A DNA stretch of 64,000 bases from NCBI GenBank assembly GCA_964434165.1, contig CAYSUS010000001.1:1-64000 (forward strand), written 5' to 3'. This document shows positions 23,796-32,357 of this stretch, piece after piece (the stretch's first letter is position 1; every line of letters starts with the position of its first letter). Position numbers and translations under genes: made by a program. The DNA comes from CAYSUS01 sp964434165 (GTDB lineage: Bacteria; Planctomycetota; Planctomycetia; Pirellulales; Thermoguttaceae). The notes beneath the pieces are model-generated. The model worked only from the letters and a program-made list of their open reading frames with translations. It was not told the DNA's origin and ran no database searches.

Positions 23796-25175
23796 ATGGG
23801 AGGTATGAGACGGCTGGTTGATCTCGGCGTGGTGGGCCTGTCCGTGGCGCTCGTCTTGCGGACCTGGGTGGTGGCCGGGTTGCTGGTGCCCCTGGAGGTC
23901 TGTTCCGGGTCGATGGCCCTTGCGCTGTTGGGACCGCACCGCAGCGTGGAATGCCGCGAGTGCGGTCTGCCCTTCGACTGCGAGGCGGACCAGCGGCCGG
24001 TCGCGCTGCGAGCCGTTTGCCCGAACTGCGGCTACGCGGGCAACGATCTGGCGCGTCGGCCCGACGTGCGCGGCGACCGCGTGCTGGTCGATCGAGCCAC
24101 CTACCGGTTCCGCGCGCCGAGCCGGTGGGAGGTGATCGCACTGCGGCACCCCGAGCAGCCCGCTCAGGCTTGCGTCAAGCGCCTGGTCGGCCTGCCCGGC
24201 GAGACGGTCCAGATCCTCGACGGCGACGTGCACGTCAACGGCCGGATTCAGCGCAAGCCGTGGAGCGTGCAGAGGGCGATGGCCGTGCCGGTCCACGACG
24301 CCCGCTACCGCGCGCGGCACGCCGCCGCCGCACCGCGATGGCGTCCCGAGACCTCGTCCAGCGGCTGGACCCGAAAGGGCGGCGGAGCTTTCCATGACGG
24401 CCGGACGGGCGAAGCGATCGACTGGCTGGTTTACCATCATCAGGCGCGACTCGCCGGCCAGTCGGGCGGGGCCCGCGAGGTGCCTGTCACCGACGACGGC
24501 GGGTATCGCCAGACGCGGGCCCGCAGAATCGAGGAGGTCTCTCCGGTCGGCGATGTGCTCCTCGTGTTCCGAGTGGGACGCATGGAGGGAAGCGGCCGTC
24601 TGTGGGTTCGAGCGGCAGACGGCCGCGCAACCCTCCAGGTGGGCCTTGGGCCTGGGGAAGCCTGGCCGCAGTTGCACCGCAATGGGGAGAAGACGGTTCC
24701 CAAGGAAGTTTCCCCTCTGCCGGGCGGCCTGGCCGGGCGGGAGGTGGCCGTGGCCATATGCGACTGCCAGTTGACGCTGGCCATCGACGACCGGCCGGTG
24801 CTTCGTTTTCCGTACCAGGCGGGGCCCGACCCCCGCGTGCCGCAGCCGCGGCCACTGGCGATTGGTAGCCAGGGTCTGCAAGTGGACATCTCCCCCCCGA
24901 GGGTCTATCGGGACCTTTACTACACCCGCCCGATCGGCCCGGCGGCCCGCTTCGGGTTGGACCGGCCCGTCAGGCTGGGCGATGACGAGTACTACGTCCT
25001 CGGCGACAACAGCCCCTTCTCCCAGGACAGCCGCACCTGGAGCCCGGGCCCAGGTGTCCCATCTAAGTCGTTGATTGGCAAGGTCTTCCTGGTCCACCTT
25101 CCGGCCCGGCATGCCAGGCTCTTCGGCCGCGATTTCCAAGTTCCGGATGCGGCACGGATTCGGTATATTCGCTAG
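23796..25175 (+). CDS. Signal peptidase I-like protein with zinc-ribbon and beta-rich insertions (copy 1)
   Basis: 459 residues from ATG 23796 (an in-frame ATG follows at 23805). A single N-terminal membrane helix precedes CSGSM, with the nucleophile expected at Ser39. Right after it, where bacterial type I signal peptidases have little, comes a four-Cys zinc ribbon: CRECG (53-57) and CPNCG (75-79). Then the S26 core resumes: RGDRVLVDR, and the catalytic Lys about 128 in VKRLVGLPGETV. An insertion of about 250 residues follows (WTRKGGGAFHD to VYRDLYYTRP), beta-rich and containing a LamG/jelly-roll-like part (ATLQVGLGPGEAW). The peptidase closes with LGDDEYYVLGDNSPFSQDSR (box E). The Ser and Lys are present, so activity is plausible. 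It is tandem with a longer relative. Confidence 0.85.
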   Translation: MGGMRRLVDLGVVGLSVALVLRTWVVAGLLVPLEVCSGSMALALLGPHRSVECRECGLPFDCEADQRPVALRAVCPNCGYAGNDLARRPDVRGDRVLVDRATYRFRAPSRWEVIALRHPEQPAQACVKRLVGLPGETVQILDGDVHVNGRIQRKPWSVQRAMAVPVHDARYRARHAAAAPRWRPETSSSGWTRKGGGAFHDGRTGEAIDWLVYHHQARLAGQSGGAREVPVTDDGGYRQTRARRIEEVSPVGDVLLVFRVGRMEGSGRLWVRAADGRATLQVGLGPGEAWPQLHRNGEKTVPKEVSPLPGGLAGREVAVAICDCQLTLAIDDRPVLRFPYQAGPDPRVPQPRPLAIGSQGLQVDISPPRVYRDLYYTRPIGPAARFGLDRPVRLGDDEYYVLGDNSPFSQDSRTWSPGPGVPSKSLIGKVFLVHLPARHARLFGRDFQVPDAARIRYIR

Positions 25176-25287
25176 AATGGAGGGTTAGATGGCAATTCCT
25201 TCCGGGCCGGGCGATTGCGTGTTCTTCTCTTAGGCTCCCCCCTTGCCCGGCTTCCGCTTCATTGACCCACCAGCCGCCTCGACCAGT

Positions 25288-27072
25288 ATGTCAAGACGCA
25301 AGCAACCCCGTTCCCGCGTGGCGAAGGCGGCCCCAGCGCCGGCGGTCGAGTCTGGATCCGCTCCGGAAGACGCGCTTCTGAAGTACCTGCCCTCCAGCGC
25401 AGCGGTGCGCGAGACGATCGAGTCGGTGGTCATCGCATTTGTGCTGGCCTTTCTGTTCCGCACGTTCGAGGCCGAGGCCTTCGTCATCCCGACCGGCTCG
25501 ATGGCTCCGACCTTGATGGGCCGGCACAAAGACCTCACCTGCCCCATGTGCGGGATGCCCTTCCAGGTGTCGGCCAGCGACGAGGTGGACCCCGTGACCG
25601 GCGAGCATCTGGGGGAGCTGCACGAGGTCGGCAGTTGCACGTGCCCGAACTGCCGCTACAGCTTCGATTGCGGCCCCCTGAACCCCCAGGACCAGAGCTA
25701 CCCGTCGTATAAGGGCGACCGCATCCTGGTCAACAAGTTCGCTTACCAGTTCGGCGAGCCGCGGCGGTGGGACGTGGCGGTGTTCAAGTATCCGGGCGGG
25801 GCCGCCACGAACTACATCAAGCGGATCATCGGGCTGCCCAACGAGACGATCAAGATCAGCCACGGCGACGTGTTCGTTCGCAAGAAGGACGAAGCGGAGT
25901 TCCAGATCGCGCGGAAGCCGCCGCCCAAGGTCGCGGCCACGCTCCAGTTGGTCTATGACAACGACCACGTCGTGACGGAGATGATCGAGCATGGCTGGCC
26001 CGCCCGATGGCAAGGCTGGCCCACGCCCGAGGGAAGCATGCGCGGCGATTGGATCACCTCGGAGGACTTCAAATCGTTCCACACGGACGGGTCGGCGCAC
26101 GGTGAGGCATGGCTCCGCTACCGGAACTTCGTCCCGACGTTCCGCGATTGGGAGCGGATCCTCAACGGGGCTTCGATTCGTCCCGAGGCGCAACTGGTCT
26201 CCGACTTCGCAGCCTACAACACGAATCGCTCCGTGGGCGAAGTGGGGCACCCCCCCAACCTGGCGCCCGACGCCAACAGCCTCGGTCTGCACTGGGTGGG
26301 CGACCTGGCCTTCGAGGGCACGGTGGAAGTCGAGAGCTCCGCGGGCCAGTTGATCCTCGAGCTGGTCGAGGGAGGACGACGCTTCCAGTGTCGGATCGAC
26401 CTGGCCAACGGCGAGGCGCTGCTCTCGATCGTCGGACTGGATCAGTTCGGCCCCCAGGGCCAGACTTCGGTGCGCGGGCCGGGGTCGCATGACATCCGCT
26501 TCGCCAACGTGGACAATCAGCTCCTGCTCTGGGTGGACGGCGGCCTGGTGGAATTCGACGCCCCGACCGTCTATCCGGCCCTTGGCAATCGCCGCCCGCA
26601 GCAAGCGGACCTGGCGCCGGTCGGCGTCGCCGCGGCCGACGGCGCGGCCGTGCGCCTGAGCCACTTGAAGGTCCTCCGCGACGTGTACTACATCGCCGAG
26701 AAGGCCGAGCACAACCGGCCCAACGGATCGATCACGGATTTCCTGCCGGGTTTCGCCCCCTTCGACGCGCTGACGCGCCAGAGCGTGGCCAACTACCTCT
26801 CCAACGAGAGCTGCTGGGACGCGTTCCTCCATCTCCGCGAGGTCCAGTTCGACCTGGGCGACGACGAGTTCCTCGCGCTGGGCGACAACAGCGCGCGGAG
26901 CAAGGACAGCCGCCTGTGGCCGTCCGAGGGGTTCGAGTACTTCGTCAGCCGGCGCCTGCTCATCGGCAAGGCCCTGTTCATCTACTGGCCGCACTCGTGG
27001 AATCGGATTCCCGGCACCGGCATCCCGTTCCCCTTCTTTCCGAACTTCGCGCGGATGGGGTTCGTACGTTAG
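25288..27072 (+). CDS. lepB: Signal peptidase I with zinc-ribbon and large beta insertion (copy 2)
   Basis: 594 residues from ATG 25288 (an upstream TTG is less likely). A Lys/Arg-rich cytosolic start and one membrane helix (about 42-62, TIESVVIAFVLAFLFRTFEA) precede IPTGSMAPTLMG with Ser71. The zinc-ribbon insert is CPMCGMPF (85-88) and CTCPNCRYSFDC (117-128). KGDRILVNKF and YIKRIIGLPNETIKI follow, with catalytic Lys178. An insert of about 300 residues then separates this from the closing box E, LALGDNSARSKDSR. The insert's core (FEGTVEVESSAGQLILEL, DNQLLLWVDGGLVEFD) is a beta sandwich like LamG/concanavalin folds. It removes signal peptides of secreted proteins; the role of the extra domains is unknown. 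A paralogue lies just upstream and an LptB-like ATPase just downstream. Confidence 0.92.
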   Translation: MSRRKQPRSRVAKAAPAPAVESGSAPEDALLKYLPSSAAVRETIESVVIAFVLAFLFRTFEAEAFVIPTGSMAPTLMGRHKDLTCPMCGMPFQVSASDEVDPVTGEHLGELHEVGSCTCPNCRYSFDCGPLNPQDQSYPSYKGDRILVNKFAYQFGEPRRWDVAVFKYPGGAATNYIKRIIGLPNETIKISHGDVFVRKKDEAEFQIARKPPPKVAATLQLVYDNDHVVTEMIEHGWPARWQGWPTPEGSMRGDWITSEDFKSFHTDGSAHGEAWLRYRNFVPTFRDWERILNGASIRPEAQLVSDFAAYNTNRSVGEVGHPPNLAPDANSLGLHWVGDLAFEGTVEVESSAGQLILELVEGGRRFQCRIDLANGEALLSIVGLDQFGPQGQTSVRGPGSHDIRFANVDNQLLLWVDGGLVEFDAPTVYPALGNRRPQQADLAPVGVAAADGAAVRLSHLKVLRDVYYIAEKAEHNRPNGSITDFLPGFAPFDALTRQSVANYLSNESCWDAFLHLREVQFDLGDDEFLALGDNSARSKDSRLWPSEGFEYFVSRRLLIGKALFIYWPHSWNRIPGTGIPFPFFPNFARMGFVR

Positions 27073-27126
27073 AATCGGCGCCCGGTTTGCCCACAGGCGC
27101 GTCCGATCTCGCATGGAAGCACGATC

Positions 27127-27927
27127 ATGGCGATTCTCGAGGTGCAGGGACTGGTCAAGATCTACGGCTCGCGGCGGGTCGTGGACGGCGTGGACTTCGC
27201 CGTGGACCGTGGCGAGATCGTCGGGCTGCTCGGCCCCAACGGGGCCGGCAAGACGACCAGCTTCCGCATGACCTGCGGAATGATCGAGCCCAACGCCGGC
27301 AAGGTCAGACTCAACGGCGTCGATGTGACCGACTGGCCCATGTACCGCCGCGCCCGCGACGGCGGAATGGGCTACCTGGCCCAGGAATCGAGCGTCTTCC
27401 GCAAGCTCACGGTGGAGAAGAACCTGCTGGGCGTGATGGAGATGCTGGGCATGGACCGCCGCGCCCGGCGCCGCCGCTGCGATGAGCTGCTGGCCCAGTT
27501 CGACATCGCCCGGCTCCGCAAGTCCCTGGCCCTTTCGCTGTCCGGCGGCGAGCGTCGCAGGCTGGAGATCGCCCGGGCCCTCGTCTCCGATCCCAAGATC
27601 ATCCTCCTCGACGAGCCGTTCACGGGCATCGACCCGGTGACCATCGCCAGCATCCAGTCGATCATCCGCCGGCTGCGCCAGGACGGAATCGCCATCCTTA
27701 TCACCGACCACCAGGTGCGCGAGACCCTGCAGATCACCGACCGCAGCTACGTGATCCGCAACGGGCAGGTCCTCTGCGCGGGGCAGCCGGCCGAGGTCCT
27801 GGCCAACCCCGAGGCCCGCAAGTACTACTTCGGCGAGGACATGGACATCGGCCACTCTCTCGCCGGCCCGCACCGCCGCGAGGAGTCGCGCTCACCCACC
27901 CGCCCCATCACTCGGGTAACGCCCTGA
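27127..27927 (+). CDS. lptB: LptB-like ABC transporter ATPase
   Basis: 266 residues. Walker A GPNGAGKTT (about 39-47), Q-loop YLAQESSVFRKLTVEKNL (the LptB-specific FRKLTVEENL-type region), signature LSGGERRRLEIARAL (about 138-152), Walker B ILLDEP with E, and H-loop ITDHQVRETL. In gram-negative bacteria LptB powers movement of lipopolysaccharide from the inner membrane with LptF and LptG. The last ~25 residues, rich in Arg and Pro, are extra. It lies 54 bases after the signal peptidase gene on the same strand, giving an envelope-export cluster. Partners LptC/F/G/A are not in the window. A close branched-chain amino acid ATPase (LivF-type) cannot be wholly excluded, but the Q-loop favours LptB. 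Confidence 0.88.
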   Translation: MAILEVQGLVKIYGSRRVVDGVDFAVDRGEIVGLLGPNGAGKTTSFRMTCGMIEPNAGKVRLNGVDVTDWPMYRRARDGGMGYLAQESSVFRKLTVEKNLLGVMEMLGMDRRARRRRCDELLAQFDIARLRKSLALSLSGGERRRLEIARALVSDPKIILLDEPFTGIDPVTIASIQSIIRRLRQDGIAILITDHQVRETLQITDRSYVIRNGQVLCAGQPAEVLANPEARKYYFGEDMDIGHSLAGPHRREESRSPTRPITRVTP

Positions 27928-28334
27928 GGGGCTTCCGCAGGACTTCCGGAACACGAGAAGTCTAGTGGAGATCGCCCACAGGCAGGCCGTAGATTCTCAA
28001 AAACCCCGTGATGGTCCGGTATTCGTATCCGGACATCCCGGAAGCGACGATGGTCGCGCGCAGGCTGGGCAGCGCCGGCGGATGGAAGAACCAGGCGGGA
28101 TGCCGTTTGGGTGGGGCACGTCTCCTCGGCCGCTTGCCGCGTCAGCTCCGGCAAAGCTGCGCTGCCGCCTTGAATGATGCCTGTCTTCTTTCTCAGACCG
28201 CCGTAGCAGACACACTCCGCGTGCCGTCCACCTCGGCTTCGGGCTGCGTGGCAAGAGGCGCTTCCGCACCCCGGCGGACGGCATTGCGGAGAATGCCTGC
28301 TAGTGGCATGAATACAGCCTGTCCCTTCTTGTTC
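27928..28334. other. Non-coding stretch, possible short relic
   Basis: About 400 bases between convergent genes. A minus-strand reading ending at a TAG around 27964 gives about 50 residues containing YEYRTITGFLRIYGLP and ending in a TAG, but no start codon with a ribosome site; it may be chance or a gene relic. A weakly palindromic sequence with GACTTCCGGAA and GAGAAGTCT (27949-27962) resembles the 31-bp repeat. No terminator with a T-run was found. Confidence 0.4.
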
Positions 28335-30548
28335 CTACCCGCCTGCACGGCCGAGGAGGCGCTTGGCCTGGTTCTGCTGCTTCTTGTCGTCGGTGGCCGC
28401 GATCACTTTCTTCATGGCCTCGGCCACGGGAGCGGGGTTGCGGCGCACGATCTTGCCGGCGATCTCCAGCGCGCAGGCCACGGCCTGGTCCTTCATCGGA
28501 CCGTCGAGGTCGTCGGTGGCCACGGCAAGGGTCTCCGGCGAGGCGTAGCGCACGAGGACCTCGAAGACGAGCTTGCGCTCCTCGTCGCGCCAGGCCTGGG
28601 CCAGGGCCTTGCGGCACATGGCCGCGCGATCGTCGGACGGCATGCTGAACTGCCGCGCCAGGCGGATGTAGCCCCGCAGGGCGCGGGTCCTGTACTTTTC
28701 GCTGTCCAGCGTCCTGGCCAGCTCCAGCAGCACGGGCCCGGCGTCGGTGCTCATCCACTCGCCGAGCACGCGCGTGGCCGCGTCCTGGAGGGCGTCGTCG
28801 GAGGACCGGGCCGCGGCCGACACGCCCGCCAGGGCCTTCTCGCCGCCCACGGTGCCGACCATGTCCAGCAGCGCGGACCTGGCCTCGTCCGAGGCCTGCG
28901 GCAGAAAACCCAGAAGTCTCGCGGCCGCGGCGTTGCGGTCGGGCATGCGCAACAGGGCCCTGGCCAGGGCCTCGCGCACCACGGGGAGGTCCTCCTCCGA
29001 CCTGGGCTCGAGCAGCCGCGCGATCAGCGCGTCGAGGTTGTCCAGGCCTACCGTCGTGCCCAGTGCCGCGAGGGCGGCGTGGCGGAGGTGCTCCTCGTCG
29101 CTGTTGGCGGCCTCCAAGAGGGCAGGCACGGCGGCGGCGATGCCCCGCCGGCCGATCAGGTCGATGACGACCGTGCGCGCCTCGCCCTTGGTCTCTTCAA
29201 GTGCGGCGAGGATCGCCGAATCCACGGCCTCGCCCTCCAGCGCGGCCAGGCTGTCGCGTGCGGCGTCGCCCAGTCCGGCCTCACCCCTGAGGGCCGCCTC
29301 CATGAGCACGCCTGCGGCGCTGGCGTCGCCCAGCGAGGCCAGGGCACGAATCGCGGCCAGGCGCACGTCGAGCGGGCCGGCCTTGGCCAGCTTGAGCACG
29401 GCCGGCAGGGCCTCCCTGGCCCCCAGGTCGCCGAGCACGGTGATCATCACGACCTGGCGCGGGTGTTCGGGCAGGGCGTCGCCGGCCAGCGTGAGGTCCT
29501 CGTTTTCGGGCACGACGACGGTCTTTTCCTCTTCGCCCAGCCGGTAGGTCAGCTTGAGGGTTTTCACCACACCGGGGGCCGGGTCGCCGGCCAGTTGGTT
29601 GCCCGCCGTGAACGAGAGCCGGTTATTCTCGATCATCGCCCTGAGCTTGTCGGTGACGTCGACCGACTTGTCTTTCGCACCGTACTCGGCCTTGACGAGG
29701 GAGAGGAGTTTGCCGGTGGGAGCAGGGGAGGTCTTCATTTCGTCGAGCTCGGCCACGATGGCCTCGGCCACGGCGGCGCGGGGCATGTGCGGGGCCGCGC
29801 CCAGGGCGGCGCGGAACAGGCCCTTATCGTCGGAGCGGAGGTACTCGACGAACCGCGTCGCGCCTTCCGCCCCGCTGGCGCGGAGCCAGCCTTCGGCCGC
29901 TGCGAGCATGACGTGCCTGGGCATCTCGGCCTCGAGGACCGCGTCGTACAGGGCGATCGCCTCCTCGCGCTTGCCGCCGGCCAGGAGCATGTCGCAGGCG
30001 GTGAGGCTTGCGTCGCCCACCGCGGGGCGCAGGTCGCCGGCCTCTTCCAGCCCCTCCTTGAGCATGCTCAGGCACGGGGGCGAGGCGATGCGTCCGGCGG
30101 CCGCGCAGGCCGCTGCGGCCACCCGCTTGTCGTCGAGCTTGCCGGCCAGCCGGCACAGGGCTTCGGCGGCCTGTGTGTCGCGGCGGTTGCCGATGGAGTT
30201 GATCACGCCGACCAGGCGCATCCCTTCGAGCTTGCCCAGGGCGTCGCGGAGTGCCTCGTCCACGGACGGATCGGGGATCGGCTCCAGGCCGAACCGGGCG
30301 TAGTGGGCGAGCTTGTCGTCGTCGAGCATGCCGGCCAGCACGGGCACGCACTTCTTCGTGCCGATCACGGCCAGGGCCTGGCAGGCCTTGGCCTTGTCGA
30401 AGACCGGGGCGTCGGCCTTCTGGAGCACGGCGATCAGGGCGTCCTCGTCGCCTTCGGCAGGCAGCGGCTGGTCGGCCAACGCGATCGCGGGGACCGCGCC
30501 GAGCAGCACGGCCGCGACCGCCAGGAGGGTCCTATTGCGAGTGAGCAT
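28335..30548 (-). CDS. Secreted HEAT-repeat (PBS lyase-like) protein
   Basis: 737 residues from the ATG at 30548, chosen because GAAGGA lies nine bases upstream; it gives a signal peptide (TLLAVAAVLLGAVPAIALA). The rest is almost entirely Ala/Leu-rich helical repeats of 30-40 residues with the D/E-x-x-V-R-x-A-A-x-x-A-L-G-x pattern (LDVRLAAIRALASLGDASAA, VVIDLIGRRGIAAAVPAL, LRHAALAALGTTVGLDNLDAL). Such repeats make a curved scaffold for protein contacts. A central part (about 320-400, LKLTYRLGEEEKTVVVPEN) breaks the repeats. No enzymatic motifs. It is followed upstream by the Gfo/Idh/MocA gene, both on the minus strand. The partner cannot be named from sequence. Confidence 0.85.
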   Translation of the reverse strand: MLTRNRTLLAVAAVLLGAVPAIALADQPLPAEGDEDALIAVLQKADAPVFDKAKACQALAVIGTKKCVPVLAGMLDDDKLAHYARFGLEPIPDPSVDEALRDALGKLEGMRLVGVINSIGNRRDTQAAEALCRLAGKLDDKRVAAAACAAAGRIASPPCLSMLKEGLEEAGDLRPAVGDASLTACDMLLAGGKREEAIALYDAVLEAEMPRHVMLAAAEGWLRASGAEGATRFVEYLRSDDKGLFRAALGAAPHMPRAAVAEAIVAELDEMKTSPAPTGKLLSLVKAEYGAKDKSVDVTDKLRAMIENNRLSFTAGNQLAGDPAPGVVKTLKLTYRLGEEEKTVVVPENEDLTLAGDALPEHPRQVVMITVLGDLGAREALPAVLKLAKAGPLDVRLAAIRALASLGDASAAGVLMEAALRGEAGLGDAARDSLAALEGEAVDSAILAALEETKGEARTVVIDLIGRRGIAAAVPALLEAANSDEEHLRHAALAALGTTVGLDNLDALIARLLEPRSEEDLPVVREALARALLRMPDRNAAAARLLGFLPQASDEARSALLDMVGTVGGEKALAGVSAAARSSDDALQDAATRVLGEWMSTDAGPVLLELARTLDSEKYRTRALRGYIRLARQFSMPSDDRAAMCRKALAQAWRDEERKLVFEVLVRYASPETLAVATDDLDGPMKDQAVACALEIAGKIVRRNPAPVAEAMKKVIAATDDKKQQNQAKRLLGRAGG

Positions 30549-30719
30549 GACGGGCATTCCTTCGTGATGGGATGGTGTGTTTCTTTCTGGCTCTTCTGGT
30601 TTCCACGCTCGCCGTCGCCTGGTTCCCACGCTCTGCGGGGAGGCCGAACCGTCCCAGATCGGCGTTCGAACGCTGGAGCGTTGGAACGCGGACTCCGGGT
30701 TGGAACGCGGGACAGGCGT

Positions 30720-31991
30720 TCAGATCCTCCACGGCTCGCGCATCGCGCGCGAGCGCATGCGGTTGGCCTCGGCGTCGCCCGGGAACTCCTCCTTGGCCGG
30801 ATCGAACTTTAGCGGGCGGCCGAGTTGCCAGGCGATGTAGGCCGCGTGCGAGACCACGTGCGAGCGGGCCGCCACGTCGGCGTTGGCGTTGGCCGGCTTG
30901 CGGGTCTTGATGCAGTCGAGGAAGTTGCGGATGTGGGTGCTGGGGTCGGTGCCGGCCATGCGAAACTCGGTTCGCGTGGTGCGGAGCGACTCGGGATGGA
31001 TGGCCATCTTGCCGCTGTCGCCGGTCTCGATCCAGCCCTCGTCTCCCTCGTAGCGCACGCTGCACGTGCCCAGCCCCATCCAGCCCTGGCTGCGCATGAC
31101 CAGCTTCAGCCCGTCGGCGTAGGTGCAGTTGACGCCATTGCCGTCGGGGACGTACTCGACGGGCGTGGTGTGGTCCTTCTGCGCGGCCCACTGGCAGAGG
31201 TCCACCGTGTGGGCGCCCCATTCGAGGATCCCGCCGCCGTGGAAGTCGAAGAAGCCCCGCCACCCGCCGCGAATGTAGCGGCTGTTGAAGGGGCGCCAGG
31301 GGCAGGGCCCCAGCCACATGTCCCAATCGACCACGTCGGCCGGCGGCTGCGGCTCGGCAGGAAGCCAGTCGTGCTTGGTGCCCGGGCTGAGGGTGTTGGC
31401 GTGAACCGTGTGGAGCTTGCCGAGCTTGCCGCTGGCCACCAGGTCGGCGGCGAAGATGAAGTTGCCAATGCTGCGGCGCTGCGTGCCCGCCTGGTAAATG
31501 CGGCCGTAGCGGCGCATCGTGTCGGCCAGGGCGCGGCTCTCCTGGATGGTCATCGAGCAGGGCTTCTCGCAATAGATGTCCTTGCCGGCCTTGGCCGCGG
31601 TGATCGAGGCCATCGTGTGCCAGCGGTCGCCCGTGGCGATGAGCACGGCGTCGATGTCGGGCCGGGCGAGGAACTCGTGCATGTTGCGAAAGGTCGCGCA
31701 GTCCCGGTTGCCGTAGCGGTCGTCGGCCATCTTCTTGATCGCGTCGCGTCGCTCCTGGCGCACGTCGCAGATGGCCACGAACTGCACGTCGGGGTTGCGC
31801 ATGAAGGAGCCGAGGTCGCCGGTGCCGCGCCCGCCGAGCCCGAGGCCGCCCAGCGTGATGCGGTTGCTGGCGGCCACGGCCCCGTCCAGGCCCAGCGCGC
31901 GGCCGGGCACGAGTTGCGGAACGGCCAGCGCGGCTCCGGCCGCCGCAGAAAGGAATCGCCGCCGCGAAACGGCAGTCGATCGGTTCGTCAT
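30720..31991 (-). CDS. Tat-exported Gfo/Idh/MocA family oxidoreductase
   Basis: 423 residues from the ATG at 31991, with AGGAGA seven bases upstream. A twin-arginine signal SRRRFL (9-14) precedes AAAGAALAVPQLVPG. The N-terminal Rossmann fold is ITLGGLGLGGRGTGDL, followed by VAICDVRQERR, DAVLIATGDRWHTMASI, and the family motif GKDIYCEKPCSM, whose EKP Lys takes part in catalysis. The C-terminal alpha/beta domain has DFHGGGILEWGAHTVDLCQWA with the expected His. These NAD(P)-dependent enzymes oxidise or reduce sugars, inositols and their derivatives; planctomycete genomes carry many exported copies. The substrate cannot be assigned. The sugar-degrading neighbours elsewhere in the window fit a carbohydrate role. 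Confidence 0.93.
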   Translation of the reverse strand: MTNRSTAVSRRRFLSAAAGAALAVPQLVPGRALGLDGAVAASNRITLGGLGLGGRGTGDLGSFMRNPDVQFVAICDVRQERRDAIKKMADDRYGNRDCATFRNMHEFLARPDIDAVLIATGDRWHTMASITAAKAGKDIYCEKPCSMTIQESRALADTMRRYGRIYQAGTQRRSIGNFIFAADLVASGKLGKLHTVHANTLSPGTKHDWLPAEPQPPADVVDWDMWLGPCPWRPFNSRYIRGGWRGFFDFHGGGILEWGAHTVDLCQWAAQKDHTTPVEYVPDGNGVNCTYADGLKLVMRSQGWMGLGTCSVRYEGDEGWIETGDSGKMAIHPESLRTTRTEFRMAGTDPSTHIRNFLDCIKTRKPANANADVAARSHVVSHAAYIAWQLGRPLKFDPAKEEFPGDAEANRMRSRAMREPWRI

Positions 31992-32357
31992 GGTCTGTCT
32001 CCTCTTGCCAGCGGAAATCATGCCGCCGAAGCGGTTTGCACGGGGGCGGGATGCCAGTGTGCGGATGGGGCGCCCGGGATGCAAGACCCCAAGGTGGGAT
32101 CGGGCGACGGTGGCGACCAGTCCGGCGCCTCGCTGACAGTCCGGCAGATGAGGGAGGTCCGCTTCGCCGGCCGGAGCCGCGCGATCGGCCGAAGTGTCCA
32201 CTTCCCCCCAGCGACCGCCGGCCAGGCAAGGCGGCAGGTCGTCTCACCGGCGATCCCTCAGACGCCCAATATCCCTGCCGCGCGAGCGCTTGCCCACCGG
32301 ACTCCGGCCGGTACACTTAATCGAGGATTTTTTGAACAGTCAAAAAGTGAGCCTTCC
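31992..32357. promoter_or_regulatory. Divergent regulatory region before the iron regulator gene
   Basis: 366 bases between divergent genes. No gene was seen. For the plus-strand regulator, TTGCCC (32290-32295) and TACACT (32312-32317) make a promoter with a 16-base spacer; this reading is by eye. A perfect inverted repeat lies a few bases beyond (32329-32346). The first 300 bases show no other recognisable elements. Confidence 0.45.
32329..32346. promoter_or_regulatory. Perfect inverted repeat, candidate operator of the DtxR-FeoA-type gene
   Basis: TTTTTGA (32329-32335), spacer ACAG, TCAAAAA (32340-32346). It is the only AT-rich patch in the surrounding GC-rich DNA, starts about 12 bases beyond the predicted -10 box, and ends 11 bases before the ATG. 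A symmetric site here fits autoregulation by the dimeric winged-helix protein encoded next. It differs from the E. coli DtxR/MntR boxes, so this is an inference from position and symmetry. Confidence 0.55.

Noticed and set aside
27960..28150. Short minus-strand frame containing YEYRTITGFLRIYGLP
   Set aside because: No start codon with a ribosome site and no recognised family; such frames of ~50 codons are expected by chance at this GC.
28008..30812. A 934-codon plus-strand frame opposite the HEAT gene
   Set aside because: Composition and lack of motifs identify it as an antisense shadow of the regular Ala/Leu-rich HEAT repeats.
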